DNA of 64,000 bases, from assembly GCF_947492405.1 (NCBI RefSeq), contig NZ_CANLMP010000001.1, forward strand, positions 1,341,087 to 1,405,086, written 5' to 3'. Below are positions 56,027-64,000 of this stretch, in pieces; position 1 is the first letter of the stretch; every line of letters begins with the position of its first letter. Source of the stretch: an uncultured Aquimarina sp. Lineage in GTDB: Bacteria; Bacteroidota; Bacteroidia; Flavobacteriales; Flavobacteriaceae. A program made the position numbers and the translations under genes. The notes below the pieces were generated by a model, which saw only the letters and a list, made by a program, of their open reading frames with translations, was not told the DNA's origin and did no database searches.

Positions 56027-58237
56027 TTATGCAGATAAAGGTTTTCGTTCTGTTTTCTCATTAAATTGATACTTAGTTATTGGAATGTTAAGATCAAAAC
56101 GGGTACCTATTCTTTTTTCTGAAGAGACCTGGATCGTTCCTTTATGCATTTTAATAAATCGATATACAAGATTTAATCCTAATCCTGTACCTTTTTCGCC
56201 TTGTGTACCAATAGTTGATTTTTTTTCTTCCAGAGTAAAAAGGTTCTTAAGCTGATCCTGAGACATACCCACTCCGGTATCTGTTATTGAACATAAAAAC
56301 ATATCATCTTCACTTGTAAATTCTATGCGAATATTACCTTCTTCTGTATATTTTAGAGCATTACCTATCAGGTTTCTAAAAATAACGTGAAAAGCCCCTT
56401 TATCCAGATTAACCCATAAATCTTCTTTATATTTTAAATCAATCTTGGTTTTCTTATATGCAGCTTGTTGCTCATATCCTGATATAATTTCGTTCAACTC
56501 TTCACTGATCGATATTGCTTGGAGATTTATCTTATAACCGCTCATTTGTTCTAACGACCAATTCAATAAATTATCCAACATATTAGAAAGACTTTCTGAA
56601 TTTTGCTCTAATTCTTGAGACAGTTCTATTGTTTTTTCGTGATTACCTTTATCTATATGATACTTTAGTATTTTTCCTGATCGCTGGAATGGAATAATCA
56701 TTCCTCTTAAATCATGAGCAATAATAGAAAAAAGACGGTTTTTTACCTGATTTATAGAAACTAGTTCCTTTTGTTGTTTCCTTAACTTTCTAAAAGCCCA
56801 AGCACCCGTTCCTAATAAAAATAATAAAAAACCAGTAGCTAACAGATATAAATTTTGTTGAGCTTTGGCTTGTTTTGCTATTTGTTGCTGTTCCTCCTTT
56901 TGTTTATTAAGAGTAACTATCTTAAGTTCCTTATCTTTTGTATCATATTTTTTCTCTAAGGAAACAACCTTAGTGGATACTTCGACATTTGTAATAGAAT
57001 CTTTAAGATTATGATATACTTTAAAGTGTGATAAAGCTCTTTTAGGGTTATTTACAATTTCATAATATTGCCCATAAATCTTTTCAATATACATCCTATA
57101 ATCTGGCTTAGATACTTTCTTAACGATAGGTTCTAATTCATTAATAAGCTCTTTAATTTTTGTTGCATTCTTTTTTTTAATATAAACCCCGATTAATGCT
57201 TGAATACTATAATATATATTTTCATCTTGCTTGGTTTTTTTCGAAAACTGATAAGCTTCTTCAAAATATTTTTCAGCCTGATCATAATCATTATAATTAT
57301 TAAAATACAACCAACCTTTCTCTTCTAATCCGGCTGCAATATGGTTATCCGTTTTTGACTCTTTAGCCAATCTAATAGCTTCATCAACGGCAATTTCAGC
57401 TTCCTGATTTAAATTCATAAACCTATTATAAGTAGCTAAATGCTTATAGCTAATCATCATAGCAAAATTATTATTGTTAGATTTTCCAAACTCCAAAGCT
57501 TTGACAATATATTTTTTGGCAGTCTCATATTGTTTTAATTTAAAAAAGCACGATCCTAAATATCGATACGTACTACTCAAATCCCTAATCAAATTATTTT
57601 CTTGTTTATATTCTAGAGATTTAAAAAAATTTTCTGCAGCTCTTTCATACTCTGAAAGACGCATATATAAAACACCTTTATGCTCATAAGTCTGATGAAT
57701 CTCCTTTGTTAACCCTCTCTGTTTAGATATAATAATAGTAGAATCCATATATGCTAGAGCCTTATAATATTCGGATTTTACATATTTCATATATCCTTTC
57801 TTATCATAATAATACAGCCAAGACTTACTTTCAGGATTTTTTTCTAATAACTTCCTAGATTCTTTTAAAAGATCTTCTACTTCAAAATATCTGTTTAGTG
57901 AAATAAGAATATTTGTTTTCTCTGTATAAGCAAATACCAATTCTTCATCCGCTTGAATTTTTTGACCTAAAGCTATGGCAGTATCCATATAATAAAGTGC
58001 CGAATCCATTTTTACCTTATTCAAATAAATGCTTCCTAAATTGATATAAATTCTTATTTTACATTTATCATCAACTTTTGGCAAATAGAATTTATCATTA
58101 AGAATACCTTTATTTAAATCAGAAATTGAGTCAGTTTTGTTTTGCCATTCTTCACAATATTCTTTTTTAGTTTGTGAATACATGGTCAGTGTAACCAGAA
58201 AAACAAAAAGTAATGGTAATAATCTGTATGGGGTCAT
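56027..58237 (-). CDS. TPR-transmembrane histidine kinase D
   Basis: This 736-residue paralogue shares the signal peptide and first 30 residues of kinase C (two substitutions) but the kinase half of kinase E. From LEKKYDTK to the stop codon I count seven substitutions against E over about 310 residues. TPR array about 55-420, transmembrane helix LYLLATGFLLFLLGTGAWAF, catalytic His near 508. It ends RKPLSA. The intergenic sequence before it is also nearly the same as that between C and D, pointing to recent duplication. Confidence 0.93.
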   Translation of the reverse strand: MTPYRLLPLLFVFLVTLTMYSQTKKEYCEEWQNKTDSISDLNKGILNDKFYLPKVDDKCKIRIYINLGSIYLNKVKMDSALYYMDTAIALGQKIQADEELVFAYTEKTNILISLNRYFEVEDLLKESRKLLEKNPESKSWLYYYDKKGYMKYVKSEYYKALAYMDSTIIISKQRGLTKEIHQTYEHKGVLYMRLSEYERAAENFFKSLEYKQENNLIRDLSSTYRYLGSCFFKLKQYETAKKYIVKALEFGKSNNNNFAMMISYKHLATYNRFMNLNQEAEIAVDEAIRLAKESKTDNHIAAGLEEKGWLYFNNYNDYDQAEKYFEEAYQFSKKTKQDENIYYSIQALIGVYIKKKNATKIKELINELEPIVKKVSKPDYRMYIEKIYGQYYEIVNNPKRALSHFKVYHNLKDSITNVEVSTKVVSLEKKYDTKDKELKIVTLNKQKEEQQQIAKQAKAQQNLYLLATGFLLFLLGTGAWAFRKLRKQQKELVSINQVKNRLFSIIAHDLRGMIIPFQRSGKILKYHIDKGNHEKTIELSQELEQNSESLSNMLDNLLNWSLEQMSGYKINLQAISISEELNEIISGYEQQAAYKKTKIDLKYKEDLWVNLDKGAFHVIFRNLIGNALKYTEEGNIRIEFTSEDDMFLCSITDTGVGMSQDQLKNLFTLEEKKSTIGTQGEKGTGLGLNLVYRFIKMHKGTIQVSSEKRIGTRFDLNIPITKYQFNEKTERKPLSA

Positions 58238-58270
58238 AGTTGCTGCTTTTACATTCGATTATCTCTTCTT

Positions 58271-60484
58271 TTATGCAGATAAAGGTTTTCGTTCTGTTTT
58301 CTCATTAAATTGATACTTAGTTATTGGAATGTTAAGATCAAAACGGGTACCTATTCTTTTTTCTGAAGAGACCTGGATCGTTCCTTTATGCATTTTAATA
58401 AATCGATATACAAGATTTAATCCTAATCCTGTACCCTTTTCACCCTGTGTACCAATAGTTGTTTTTTTTTCTTCCAGAGTAAAAAGGTTCTTAAGTTGAT
58501 CCTGAGACATACCCACTCCGGTATCTGTTATTGAACATAAAAACATATCATCTTCACTTGTAAATTCTATGCGAATATTACCTTCTTCTGTATATTTTAG
58601 TGCATTACCGATCAGGTTTCTAAAGATAACATGAAAAGCCCCTTTATCCAGATTAACCCATAAATCATCTTCATATTTTAAAACAATCTTGGTTTTCTTA
58701 TATGCAGCTTGTTGCTCATATCCTGATATAATTTCGTTCAACTCTTCACTGATCGACATTGATTGGAGGTTTATCTTATAACCGCTCATTTGTTCTAACG
58801 ACCAATTCAATAAATTATCCAACATATTAGAAAGGCTTTCCGAATTTTGCTCTAATTCTTGAGACAGTTCTATTGTTTTTTCGTGATTACCTTTATCTAT
58901 ATGATACTTTAGTATTTTTCCTGATCGCTGGAATGGAATAATCATGCCTCTTAAATCATGAGCAATAATAGAAAAAAGACGATTTTTTACCTGATTTATA
59001 GAAACTAGTTCCCTTTGTTGTTTCCTTAACTTTCTAAAAGCCCAAGCACCCGTTCCTAATAAAAATAATAAAAAACCAGTAGCTAACAGATATAAATTTT
59101 GTTGAGCTTTGGCTTGTTTTGCTATTTGCTGCTGTTCCTCCTTTTGTTTATTAAGAGTAACTATCTTAAGTTCCTTATCTTTTGTATCATATTTTTTTTC
59201 TAGATCGGCTACTTTGGTTTGTACTTGTTGATTTGAAATAGAATCTTTTATTGCATGATATTTTTTTAAATATTTTAGTGCTAAAGTTGGTTTTTGAGTT
59301 TTTTCATAATAATCACTATACGTTTTGTATAATTGTTGAGTATTGATTAATATATTCATTCTATTTGTTACTTTTCTAAAATCAGGTAAATATTTTTTCA
59401 CCTCTCCATAGTCTTTCTTCTTTAAATACAATTCTATCAAACCTTCAAAACATAAATGTAGATAGAAATCATCATTAGATTTTTTAGCAAACTCATAAGC
59501 TTTCTTAAAATATATTTCGGATTTATTATATTGTTTGAAATTATTTAAATAAAGCCATCCTTTTTCTGTGTATGCTCTAGCAATTCGATTATTATTATTA
59601 CTATCTTCAGCTAACTTAATACCATAATTAATACTATTTAATGCTTTATTATTTTCGTTTAATCGTCTATAACATTCAGCAAGATATGGATAGCTAAGTA
59701 ATAGAGTGAAATTATCTTGTTTTTCTCTAGCTTCTGTAATACTTTTTTTTAAATACTTTTTTGCTGTTTCTAAATGTCCCCATTTTAAATAACCAAAACC
59801 TAAAAGATAATTGGTACGTGCTCTTCCTAATAGATTCTTGTTATTCTCTTGAAGGTTTAGTGCTTTTAACAAATTTATTACTGCTTTCTCATAATTAGAT
59901 AACCTGAAATTGTACAAACCTTTATTATGATAACTCCCAAATAAATTAAAAGTATCCTTGGTTATTATTGATATTTCAGTCATTGAGTCAGCATATTTTA
60001 TTGCTTTTTCGTATTCTGAATTATTATCTGCTATTTCCGAATAAGCCTCAAAGTAAACAGCCCAAGATTTATCATTTGGATTATTCTTTAATATCTTTTT
60101 TACCTTTTCTAGTACAAATAGAGCTTCTTTATTTTTTGATGTTTGAGTTAAAACATGTGCCTTATTAACATAAGCTTCAGAAAGTAATTCTTCTTTCTTC
60201 AAGTATTTTCCGAGTTTTATTGCCTCATCATATAAATATAATGAAGAATCTATTTTTTGTAAACCTGAGTATAATAAATGTGCCGAATTCAGATATATTT
60301 TAGCTTTACAAATATCATCTACTTTAAGAAGTATTTGTTTATTATAGTTCAATCTATATTCAATACTTTGAATGCTATCGACAGTCTTACGCCAAAGTTC
60401 ACAATCATCTTTTAAATTCTGGGAACAAATAGTAACACTTATAAAAAGAGTGATCAATATAAAGATATATTTTTGTGTAATCAT
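58271..60484 (-). CDS. TPR-transmembrane histidine kinase E, first gene of the operon
   Basis: This 737-residue paralogue is the first gene of the six-gene operon. The signal peptide (MITQKYIFILITLFISVTIC, then SQ) is different from the others. The TPR array (about 55-425) includes GLYNFRLSNYEKAVINLLKA and EKGWLYLNNFKQYNKSEIYF. The transmembrane helix and kinase half are nearly identical to those of kinase D; catalytic His near 509. It ends RKPLSA. The promoter should lie in 60485-60809, but no exact TAnnTTTG match was found there. Confidence 0.93.
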   Translation of the reverse strand: MITQKYIFILITLFISVTICSQNLKDDCELWRKTVDSIQSIEYRLNYNKQILLKVDDICKAKIYLNSAHLLYSGLQKIDSSLYLYDEAIKLGKYLKKEELLSEAYVNKAHVLTQTSKNKEALFVLEKVKKILKNNPNDKSWAVYFEAYSEIADNNSEYEKAIKYADSMTEISIITKDTFNLFGSYHNKGLYNFRLSNYEKAVINLLKALNLQENNKNLLGRARTNYLLGFGYLKWGHLETAKKYLKKSITEAREKQDNFTLLLSYPYLAECYRRLNENNKALNSINYGIKLAEDSNNNNRIARAYTEKGWLYLNNFKQYNKSEIYFKKAYEFAKKSNDDFYLHLCFEGLIELYLKKKDYGEVKKYLPDFRKVTNRMNILINTQQLYKTYSDYYEKTQKPTLALKYLKKYHAIKDSISNQQVQTKVADLEKKYDTKDKELKIVTLNKQKEEQQQIAKQAKAQQNLYLLATGFLLFLLGTGAWAFRKLRKQQRELVSINQVKNRLFSIIAHDLRGMIIPFQRSGKILKYHIDKGNHEKTIELSQELEQNSESLSNMLDNLLNWSLEQMSGYKINLQSMSISEELNEIISGYEQQAAYKKTKIVLKYEDDLWVNLDKGAFHVIFRNLIGNALKYTEEGNIRIEFTSEDDMFLCSITDTGVGMSQDQLKNLFTLEEKKTTIGTQGEKGTGLGLNLVYRFIKMHKGTIQVSSEKRIGTRFDLNIPITKYQFNEKTERKPLSA

Positions 60485-60809
60485 AGTTAGTTAATCAATA
60501 TGTCTTTTAAATAAATGCACTTATTTCATAATAATTATTATGCTATGCATCATTAAAGCTTTTATGATGTATTAAGAAGGTTTAGAAAATATATTCTTTT
60601 AACTAAATATACTCAAATAAACAGATGAAACTTAGTTCAGATGAAATTATCATAAATAGAAAATACATACTACTCTTTAAGTTATATACAAGTAGTAATA
60701 TTCTATACAAAAAGCAGCATTTATTAGATACTATCTAAAGTAAAATATATACTGACTTACATAAGCAGTATTATTTATCAAAATAAATTAGTATAGCTGA
60801 TGTTTTGTA
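60485..60809. other. Intergenic region upstream of the kinase operon
   Basis: This 325-base AT-rich region must contain the promoter of the kinase operon. I recognise no exact -7 box on the minus strand. A 37-codon frame on the plus strand (60625-60738) has no leader or motif and is not called. Confidence 0.4.
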
Positions 60810-61319
60810 CTAAATTCCTTCCCTTTTATTTACGGGAGTAGTAGGATTATAACCAAATCCAGGAATTTTTAATTCTATTCCTAATTGATCAAGTACGTAG
60901 CCTATTGTTGCATAATGATGTATGGCATGGCTATTAGCATGCGCAAGAATACTTTCTAAAGTATAATTTACAGTGACTTTTCCTTGTCCCATATTATCTG
61001 TCACATGGATCAAATAATCAGTATTTACGTCTATATAAGAAACTAAAGTCTCTTGAAGCATATAGATATGATCTTTTGCTGCTTTTATATTAGTCGATAA
61101 AATCTCATCTCTTTTACGCGCAGTAAGATCAATATCATTAGTATCCAATCCACTAATAATACAATCAAAAAAATCTAAAGTATGCCTAATATGAGAACCT
61201 ATACTAGAATAATATGGACCAACAGAAGTATCACAGTAAGTTTCTGAATCTAGTGCGTCTAATAAAGCAATAGCGTTATTAAGGTTATGGTTAATCGAGG
61301 ATATAATGAGTTCTTTCAT
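60810..61319 (-). CDS. DinB-fold four-helix protein
   Basis: This protein of about 169 residues has the DinB/YfiT four-helix bundle. His residues typical of the metal site are seen in GSHIRHTLDFFD and in the late segment ANSHAIHHYATIGYVLDQLG. The start at 61319 (MKELIISSINHNL) gives the standard first helix. The longer frame reaching 61481 would add 54 residues with no family match. DinB-fold proteins include bacillithiol- or glutathione-type transferases and metal hydrolases; the exact activity is unknown. Despite the fold name it is unrelated to the dinB polymerase gene downstream. Confidence 0.82.
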   Translation of the reverse strand: MKELIISSINHNLNNAIALLDALDSETYCDTSVGPYYSSIGSHIRHTLDFFDCIISGLDTNDIDLTARKRDEILSTNIKAAKDHIYMLQETLVSYIDVNTDYLIHVTDNMGQGKVTVNYTLESILAHANSHAIHHYATIGYVLDQLGIELKIPGFGYNPTTPVNKREGI

Positions 61320-61608
61320 AAATAATATGGACGTAATATACATAATAAACTTACATAACAACTTTGACAAAACGTTAAATTTATTGTTTAAGTGTATAAG
61401 AGTACAATACCAAGGATCAAACATCGTTATCAAGAAATCATTATGATGAACGACCTCATGAAACAGTAGGATATCTATCACTTTGTTTATGGGTTAGCCA
61501 TAAAAATTAAGATAAAGTGCGTATTTCATCGATTAATGACATTTATTTTTGGAGGTTACTCAGAAAATATTGTATACTTGTACTGTTCATTAAAAAGCCC
61601 CATTAAAA

Positions 61609-62424
61609 ATGAAAAGAATTTCACCAATCTTATTTTTACTTTGTCTTGTAGCTCAGGTTAATGCTCAAGATGTTTATGAAGATGCATTAACAGCAGCTAG
61701 TTATGCATACTCACATTCTAAAAAAGCGCACGGAGCAAATAATGTATTTCATACTCAGGAATATGCAGATAAAGCTATAGAAGCTTTTGAAAAAGTAGAA
61801 AACCTTACGGACGAGTGTGGTTGTACAGAAGCTAATGAAACAGCATACGAAGCTAAAACAAATATGGTGAGCTCTTTAGACCAAGATACTTATGAACGTA
61901 GTAGGTATTATGCTAAGCAAGCTAAAGATCTTGGCCCTAAATTACTAGAACAGTTAACAGATTGTCAAGCGGCTGGTGGTAGTAACGATTCTTATATAGG
62001 AGATGTTGCAAGTGCTGAAGAAGAAGCAATCGCAATTGCCTCTGAAGAAGTAGCACAAAAGCAAAGAGAATTAGAAGAGCAAAAACGTCAATTACAAATC
62101 GAACAACAAAAATTACAGCAACAAATTGCAGTGCAACAAAAAGCTCAAGCAGAGTTTGAAGCACAGCGTGCAGCTGAACTAAAGGAGCAAACAGTAGTAA
62201 AAGTAAAAGCAGAACAAGCTTTACAAAAATTAGAAAGTGCTCTTAAAGAATTAAGTATAGCTGTTGATGATGAATCAATATTTGAATCTCAAAAAGATTA
62301 TTTAAGAAGTGAAAATGATCTTAAAAATGAAACATTAAACGACACAAAAAGTTTCTATGTGGACAGAGCTAAAGAGCTTACTAAAAGTGCTATGAAACAA
62401 TTTGCTGGATATACAGAAAATTAA
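61609..62424 (+). CDS. Secreted protein with central coiled coil
   Basis: This 271-residue exported protein has a signal peptide (MKRISPILFLLCLVAQVNAQ). A helical N-terminal domain (about 21-125) includes an ECGC motif and another Cys (DCQA). A long Gln/Glu-rich coiled coil follows (about 135-210), then a helical C-terminus. No membrane helix follows the signal peptide. I do not recognise a function; similar proteins are widespread in flavobacteria. A strong terminator follows. Confidence 0.72.
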   Translation: MKRISPILFLLCLVAQVNAQDVYEDALTAASYAYSHSKKAHGANNVFHTQEYADKAIEAFEKVENLTDECGCTEANETAYEAKTNMVSSLDQDTYERSRYYAKQAKDLGPKLLEQLTDCQAAGGSNDSYIGDVASAEEEAIAIASEEVAQKQRELEEQKRQLQIEQQKLQQQIAVQQKAQAEFEAQRAAELKEQTVVKVKAEQALQKLESALKELSIAVDDESIFESQKDYLRSENDLKNETLNDTKSFYVDRAKELTKSAMKQFAGYTEN

Positions 62425-62468
62425 TACAATTGAATTTTATTTTGTAGCCCCAAAATAAAATTTTTCAG

Positions 62469-62500
62469 AAACGGTACCTTATTTAAGGTACCGTTTTTTT
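62469..62500 (+). terminator. Intrinsic terminator after the coiled-coil protein gene
   Basis: A perfect 12-bp stem (AAACGGTACCTT with AAGGTACCGTTT) surrounds an ATTT loop, followed by T. Confidence 0.88.
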
Positions 62501-62537
62501 TATGTATTGTGAATAAAATTAAAGGTTTTACAATTAC

Positions 62538-62579
62538 TTATTAGGAATAATTCCATAAATTTGGAATTATTCCTAATAA
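62538..62579 (+). promoter_or_regulatory. Palindromic operator enclosing the dinB promoter
   Basis: An 18-bp inverted repeat (TTATTAGGAATAATTCC, then an A-T pair, with GGAATTATTCCTAATAA) has a 6-base centre. Each arm contains its own short palindrome, GGAATAATTCC and GGAATTATTCC. An exact -7 box TAAATTTG (62556-62563) lies between the two, so a repressor on the sites would cover the promoter. The dinB TTG start is 8 bases further on. Confidence 0.68.
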
Positions 62580-62586
62580 ACAAAAA

Positions 62587-63798
62587 TTGAGAACTATATT
62601 ACATCTTGATCTAGATACATTTTATGTATCGGTAGAACGTCTTATAGACACTACACTACAGAATAAGCCTCTACTAGTAGGAGGCATTAGTGATCGCGGC
62701 GTTGTAGCAGCTTGCAGTTACGAAACCAGAACATTTGGTGTACATTCAGGAATGTCCATGAAGATAGCTAAAGAACTATGTCCAGAAGCTACAATAATAA
62801 AAGGTAATGCTGGCACATATAGTAAATACTCTGATCTGGTGACAGAAATTATTAAAGAAAAAGTTCCCGTTTTTGAAAAATCTAGTATTGATGAGTTTTA
62901 TGCAGATTTATCAGGAATGGATAAATTTTTTGGTGCTTATAAGTATGCATCAGAGCTTAGACAAAAAATCATATCAGAAACAGGTTTACCAATCTCTCTA
63001 GGTTTTGCACAAAACAAAGTAGTTTCTAAAGTTGCAACCAATGAAGCTAAACCCAATAATCAATTGAAGATTGATTTTGGTACAGAAAAACCTTTCCTAG
63101 CTCCATTATCAATTAAAAAAATACCTATGGTTGGTGATAAAACTTTTCAAACACTACGAAATTTAGGTATACGCCAGGTAAAAACTATACAAGAAATGCC
63201 TGTTGATGTTATGAAAGGAGTCCTGGGCGTAAATGGATTAACTATTTGGAAAAGAGCAAATGGAATAGACAATACACCTGTGATTGGTTTTTCTGAACGT
63301 AAATCTATCTCTACAGAGAGAACATTTGATAGAGATACTATAGATATATATAAACTACGTAATATTCTTGTTGCAATGACAGAGAATCTATCGTATCAAT
63401 TACGGAGAGGAAATAAACTATCTGCCTGTATTACTGTGAAAATTAGATATTCTGATTTTAATACCTACTCTAAGCAACTTAAGATACCCTACACCAGTGC
63501 TGATCATATTTTAATTCCTAAAATTCTGGGGCTATTCGAAAAATTATATCAAAAAAGATTATTAGTACGATTAATCGGTATTAGATTCAGTCATTTAGTA
63601 AGTGGCAATTATCAGATTAATCTCTTTGAAGATAATGAAAAACAACTCAACTTATATAAGGCTTTAGATCATATTAGAGATCGATATGGAGACAGAAGTA
63701 TTATCAGAGCTGCAGCTATGGGATCCAAAACTATTGGTAGAATGCAAAACCCCTTTAATGGTCAGCCTCCTATCGTATTAGCACATAGAAAACAATAA
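62587..63798 (+). CDS. dinB: DNA polymerase IV (Y-family)
   Basis: This is an error-prone translesion polymerase of 403 residues. The N-terminal active site has HLDLDTFYVSVE (acidic residues near 7-9), the palm motif SSIDEFYADLSG (catalytic Asp-Glu near 101-102) and the finger segment YETRTFGVHSGMSM. The thumb and little-finger domains follow; a helix-hairpin-helix lies near PMVGDKTFQTLRNLGI. The start is the TTG at 62587, which gives the family's usual first residues. The C-terminus lacks an obvious beta-clamp motif of the QxxLxLF type, although YQINLFED (about 339-346) may serve. An operator-promoter lies just upstream. Confidence 0.95.
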   Translation: MRTILHLDLDTFYVSVERLIDTTLQNKPLLVGGISDRGVVAACSYETRTFGVHSGMSMKIAKELCPEATIIKGNAGTYSKYSDLVTEIIKEKVPVFEKSSIDEFYADLSGMDKFFGAYKYASELRQKIISETGLPISLGFAQNKVVSKVATNEAKPNNQLKIDFGTEKPFLAPLSIKKIPMVGDKTFQTLRNLGIRQVKTIQEMPVDVMKGVLGVNGLTIWKRANGIDNTPVIGFSERKSISTERTFDRDTIDIYKLRNILVAMTENLSYQLRRGNKLSACITVKIRYSDFNTYSKQLKIPYTSADHILIPKILGLFEKLYQKRLLVRLIGIRFSHLVSGNYQINLFEDNEKQLNLYKALDHIRDRYGDRSIIRAAAMGSKTIGRMQNPFNGQPPIVLAHRKQ

Positions 63799-63817
63799 TA
63801 TATAAATAAGGAGTATG

Positions 63818-63909
63818 GCATCCGGGCGGGCTATACACTATATCTTTTTTATGTACCCATCGACTGCGCTCAGGTACATAAAAAAGGATGTCGTTTCTAT
63901 CCCTGATGC
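63818..63909. repeat. Structured extragenic element after dinB
   Basis: A perfect 14-bp inner stem (63844-63857 with 63873-63886) surrounds a 15-base GC-richer loop (CATCGACTGCGCTCA). An outer stem GCATCCGGG with CCCTGATGC (one mismatch) encloses the whole. The GC content and the CGACTGCGCTCA tract contrast with the AT-rich surroundings. It may be a dispersed repeat or a small structured RNA. Confidence 0.55.
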
Positions 63910-63916
63910 GGAAGAA

Positions 63917-64000
63917 TAATCAGTAATCAGTAATCAGTAATCAGTAATCAGTAATCAGTAATCAGTAATCAGTAATCAGTAATCAGTAATCAGTAATCAG
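63917..64000. repeat. Heptanucleotide tandem repeat TAATCAG
   Basis: Exactly twelve perfect copies of TAATCAG fill the last 84 bases. The array is cut by the window edge, so its full length is unknown. Confidence 0.97.

Noticed and set aside
60625..60738. 37-codon frame upstream of the kinase operon as a sixth peptide
   Set aside because: It has no double-glycine site, signal peptide or cysteine, and it resembles none of the five precursors.
61320..61481. N-terminal extension of the DinB-fold protein
   Set aside because: The extra 54 residues do not match the family, and the internal ATG at 61319 gives a standard first helix.

Overview
The window is AT-rich chromosomal DNA of a marine-type Flavobacteriaceae bacterium (Bacteroidota). 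The evidence is the low GC content, promoters of the Bacteroidota TAnnTTTG type, TTG starts, a TonB receptor paired with a DUF4249 lipoprotein, a murQ/DUF6095 pair, many Cys-Gly-Ser-Asp lipoproteins, and double-glycine peptide leaders. Aquimarina or a close relative would fit, but that is a guess. No tRNA, rRNA, CRISPR array, transposase or phage genes were seen.

Layout. 1-15.2 kb is housekeeping: dnaA, a low-molecular-weight phosphatase, an RsmI-like methylase, a lysozyme-fold protein, the dapF-GNAT-mltG operon, an HtrA protease, a long-form GAPDH, a coiled-coil membrane protein, trmD, rplS and monomeric isocitrate dehydrogenase. 15.3-29.4 kb is envelope-related: a large VCBS/ASPIC lipoprotein, an ECF sigma/anti-sigma operon with a DUF4097-like protein and twin beta-barrels, a TonB receptor with DUF4249, murQ, and three minus-strand lipoproteins. 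Two of those lipoproteins look like one duplicated expression cassette carrying different mature domains.

29.7-41.9 kb is a VgrG island of contractile-injection cargo with no structural genes in view. It holds a VgrG spike and two modules of the same order: PAAR-like carrier, cargo, and a terminal protein with a shared start and tail. In the second module the cargo is a DUF2235 (Tle1-like) lipase; in the first it is an unknown protein.

42.1-60.5 kb is the most unusual part. It holds two double-glycine leader peptides (one only 47 aa), an orphan TraO-like protein, a repeat-bearing secreted protein, a LytTR regulator without a receiver domain, and a transmembrane TPR-AraC one-component regulator. 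These are followed by three RiPP/lanthipeptide-like precursors sharing a Ser-Thr-Lys-Thr core. Convergent to them is a six-gene operon of five tandem TPR-transmembrane histidine kinases with near-identical kinase halves and divergent periplasmic TPR halves, ending in one REC-LytTR response regulator. A peptide-sensing array with several receptors feeding one output is a reasonable but untested reading.

60.8-64 kb holds a DinB-fold protein, a coiled-coil secreted protein and dinB (Pol IV). The dinB promoter is embedded in a double operator-like palindrome. The window ends in a structured extragenic element followed by a TAATCAG heptamer array that runs off the edge.
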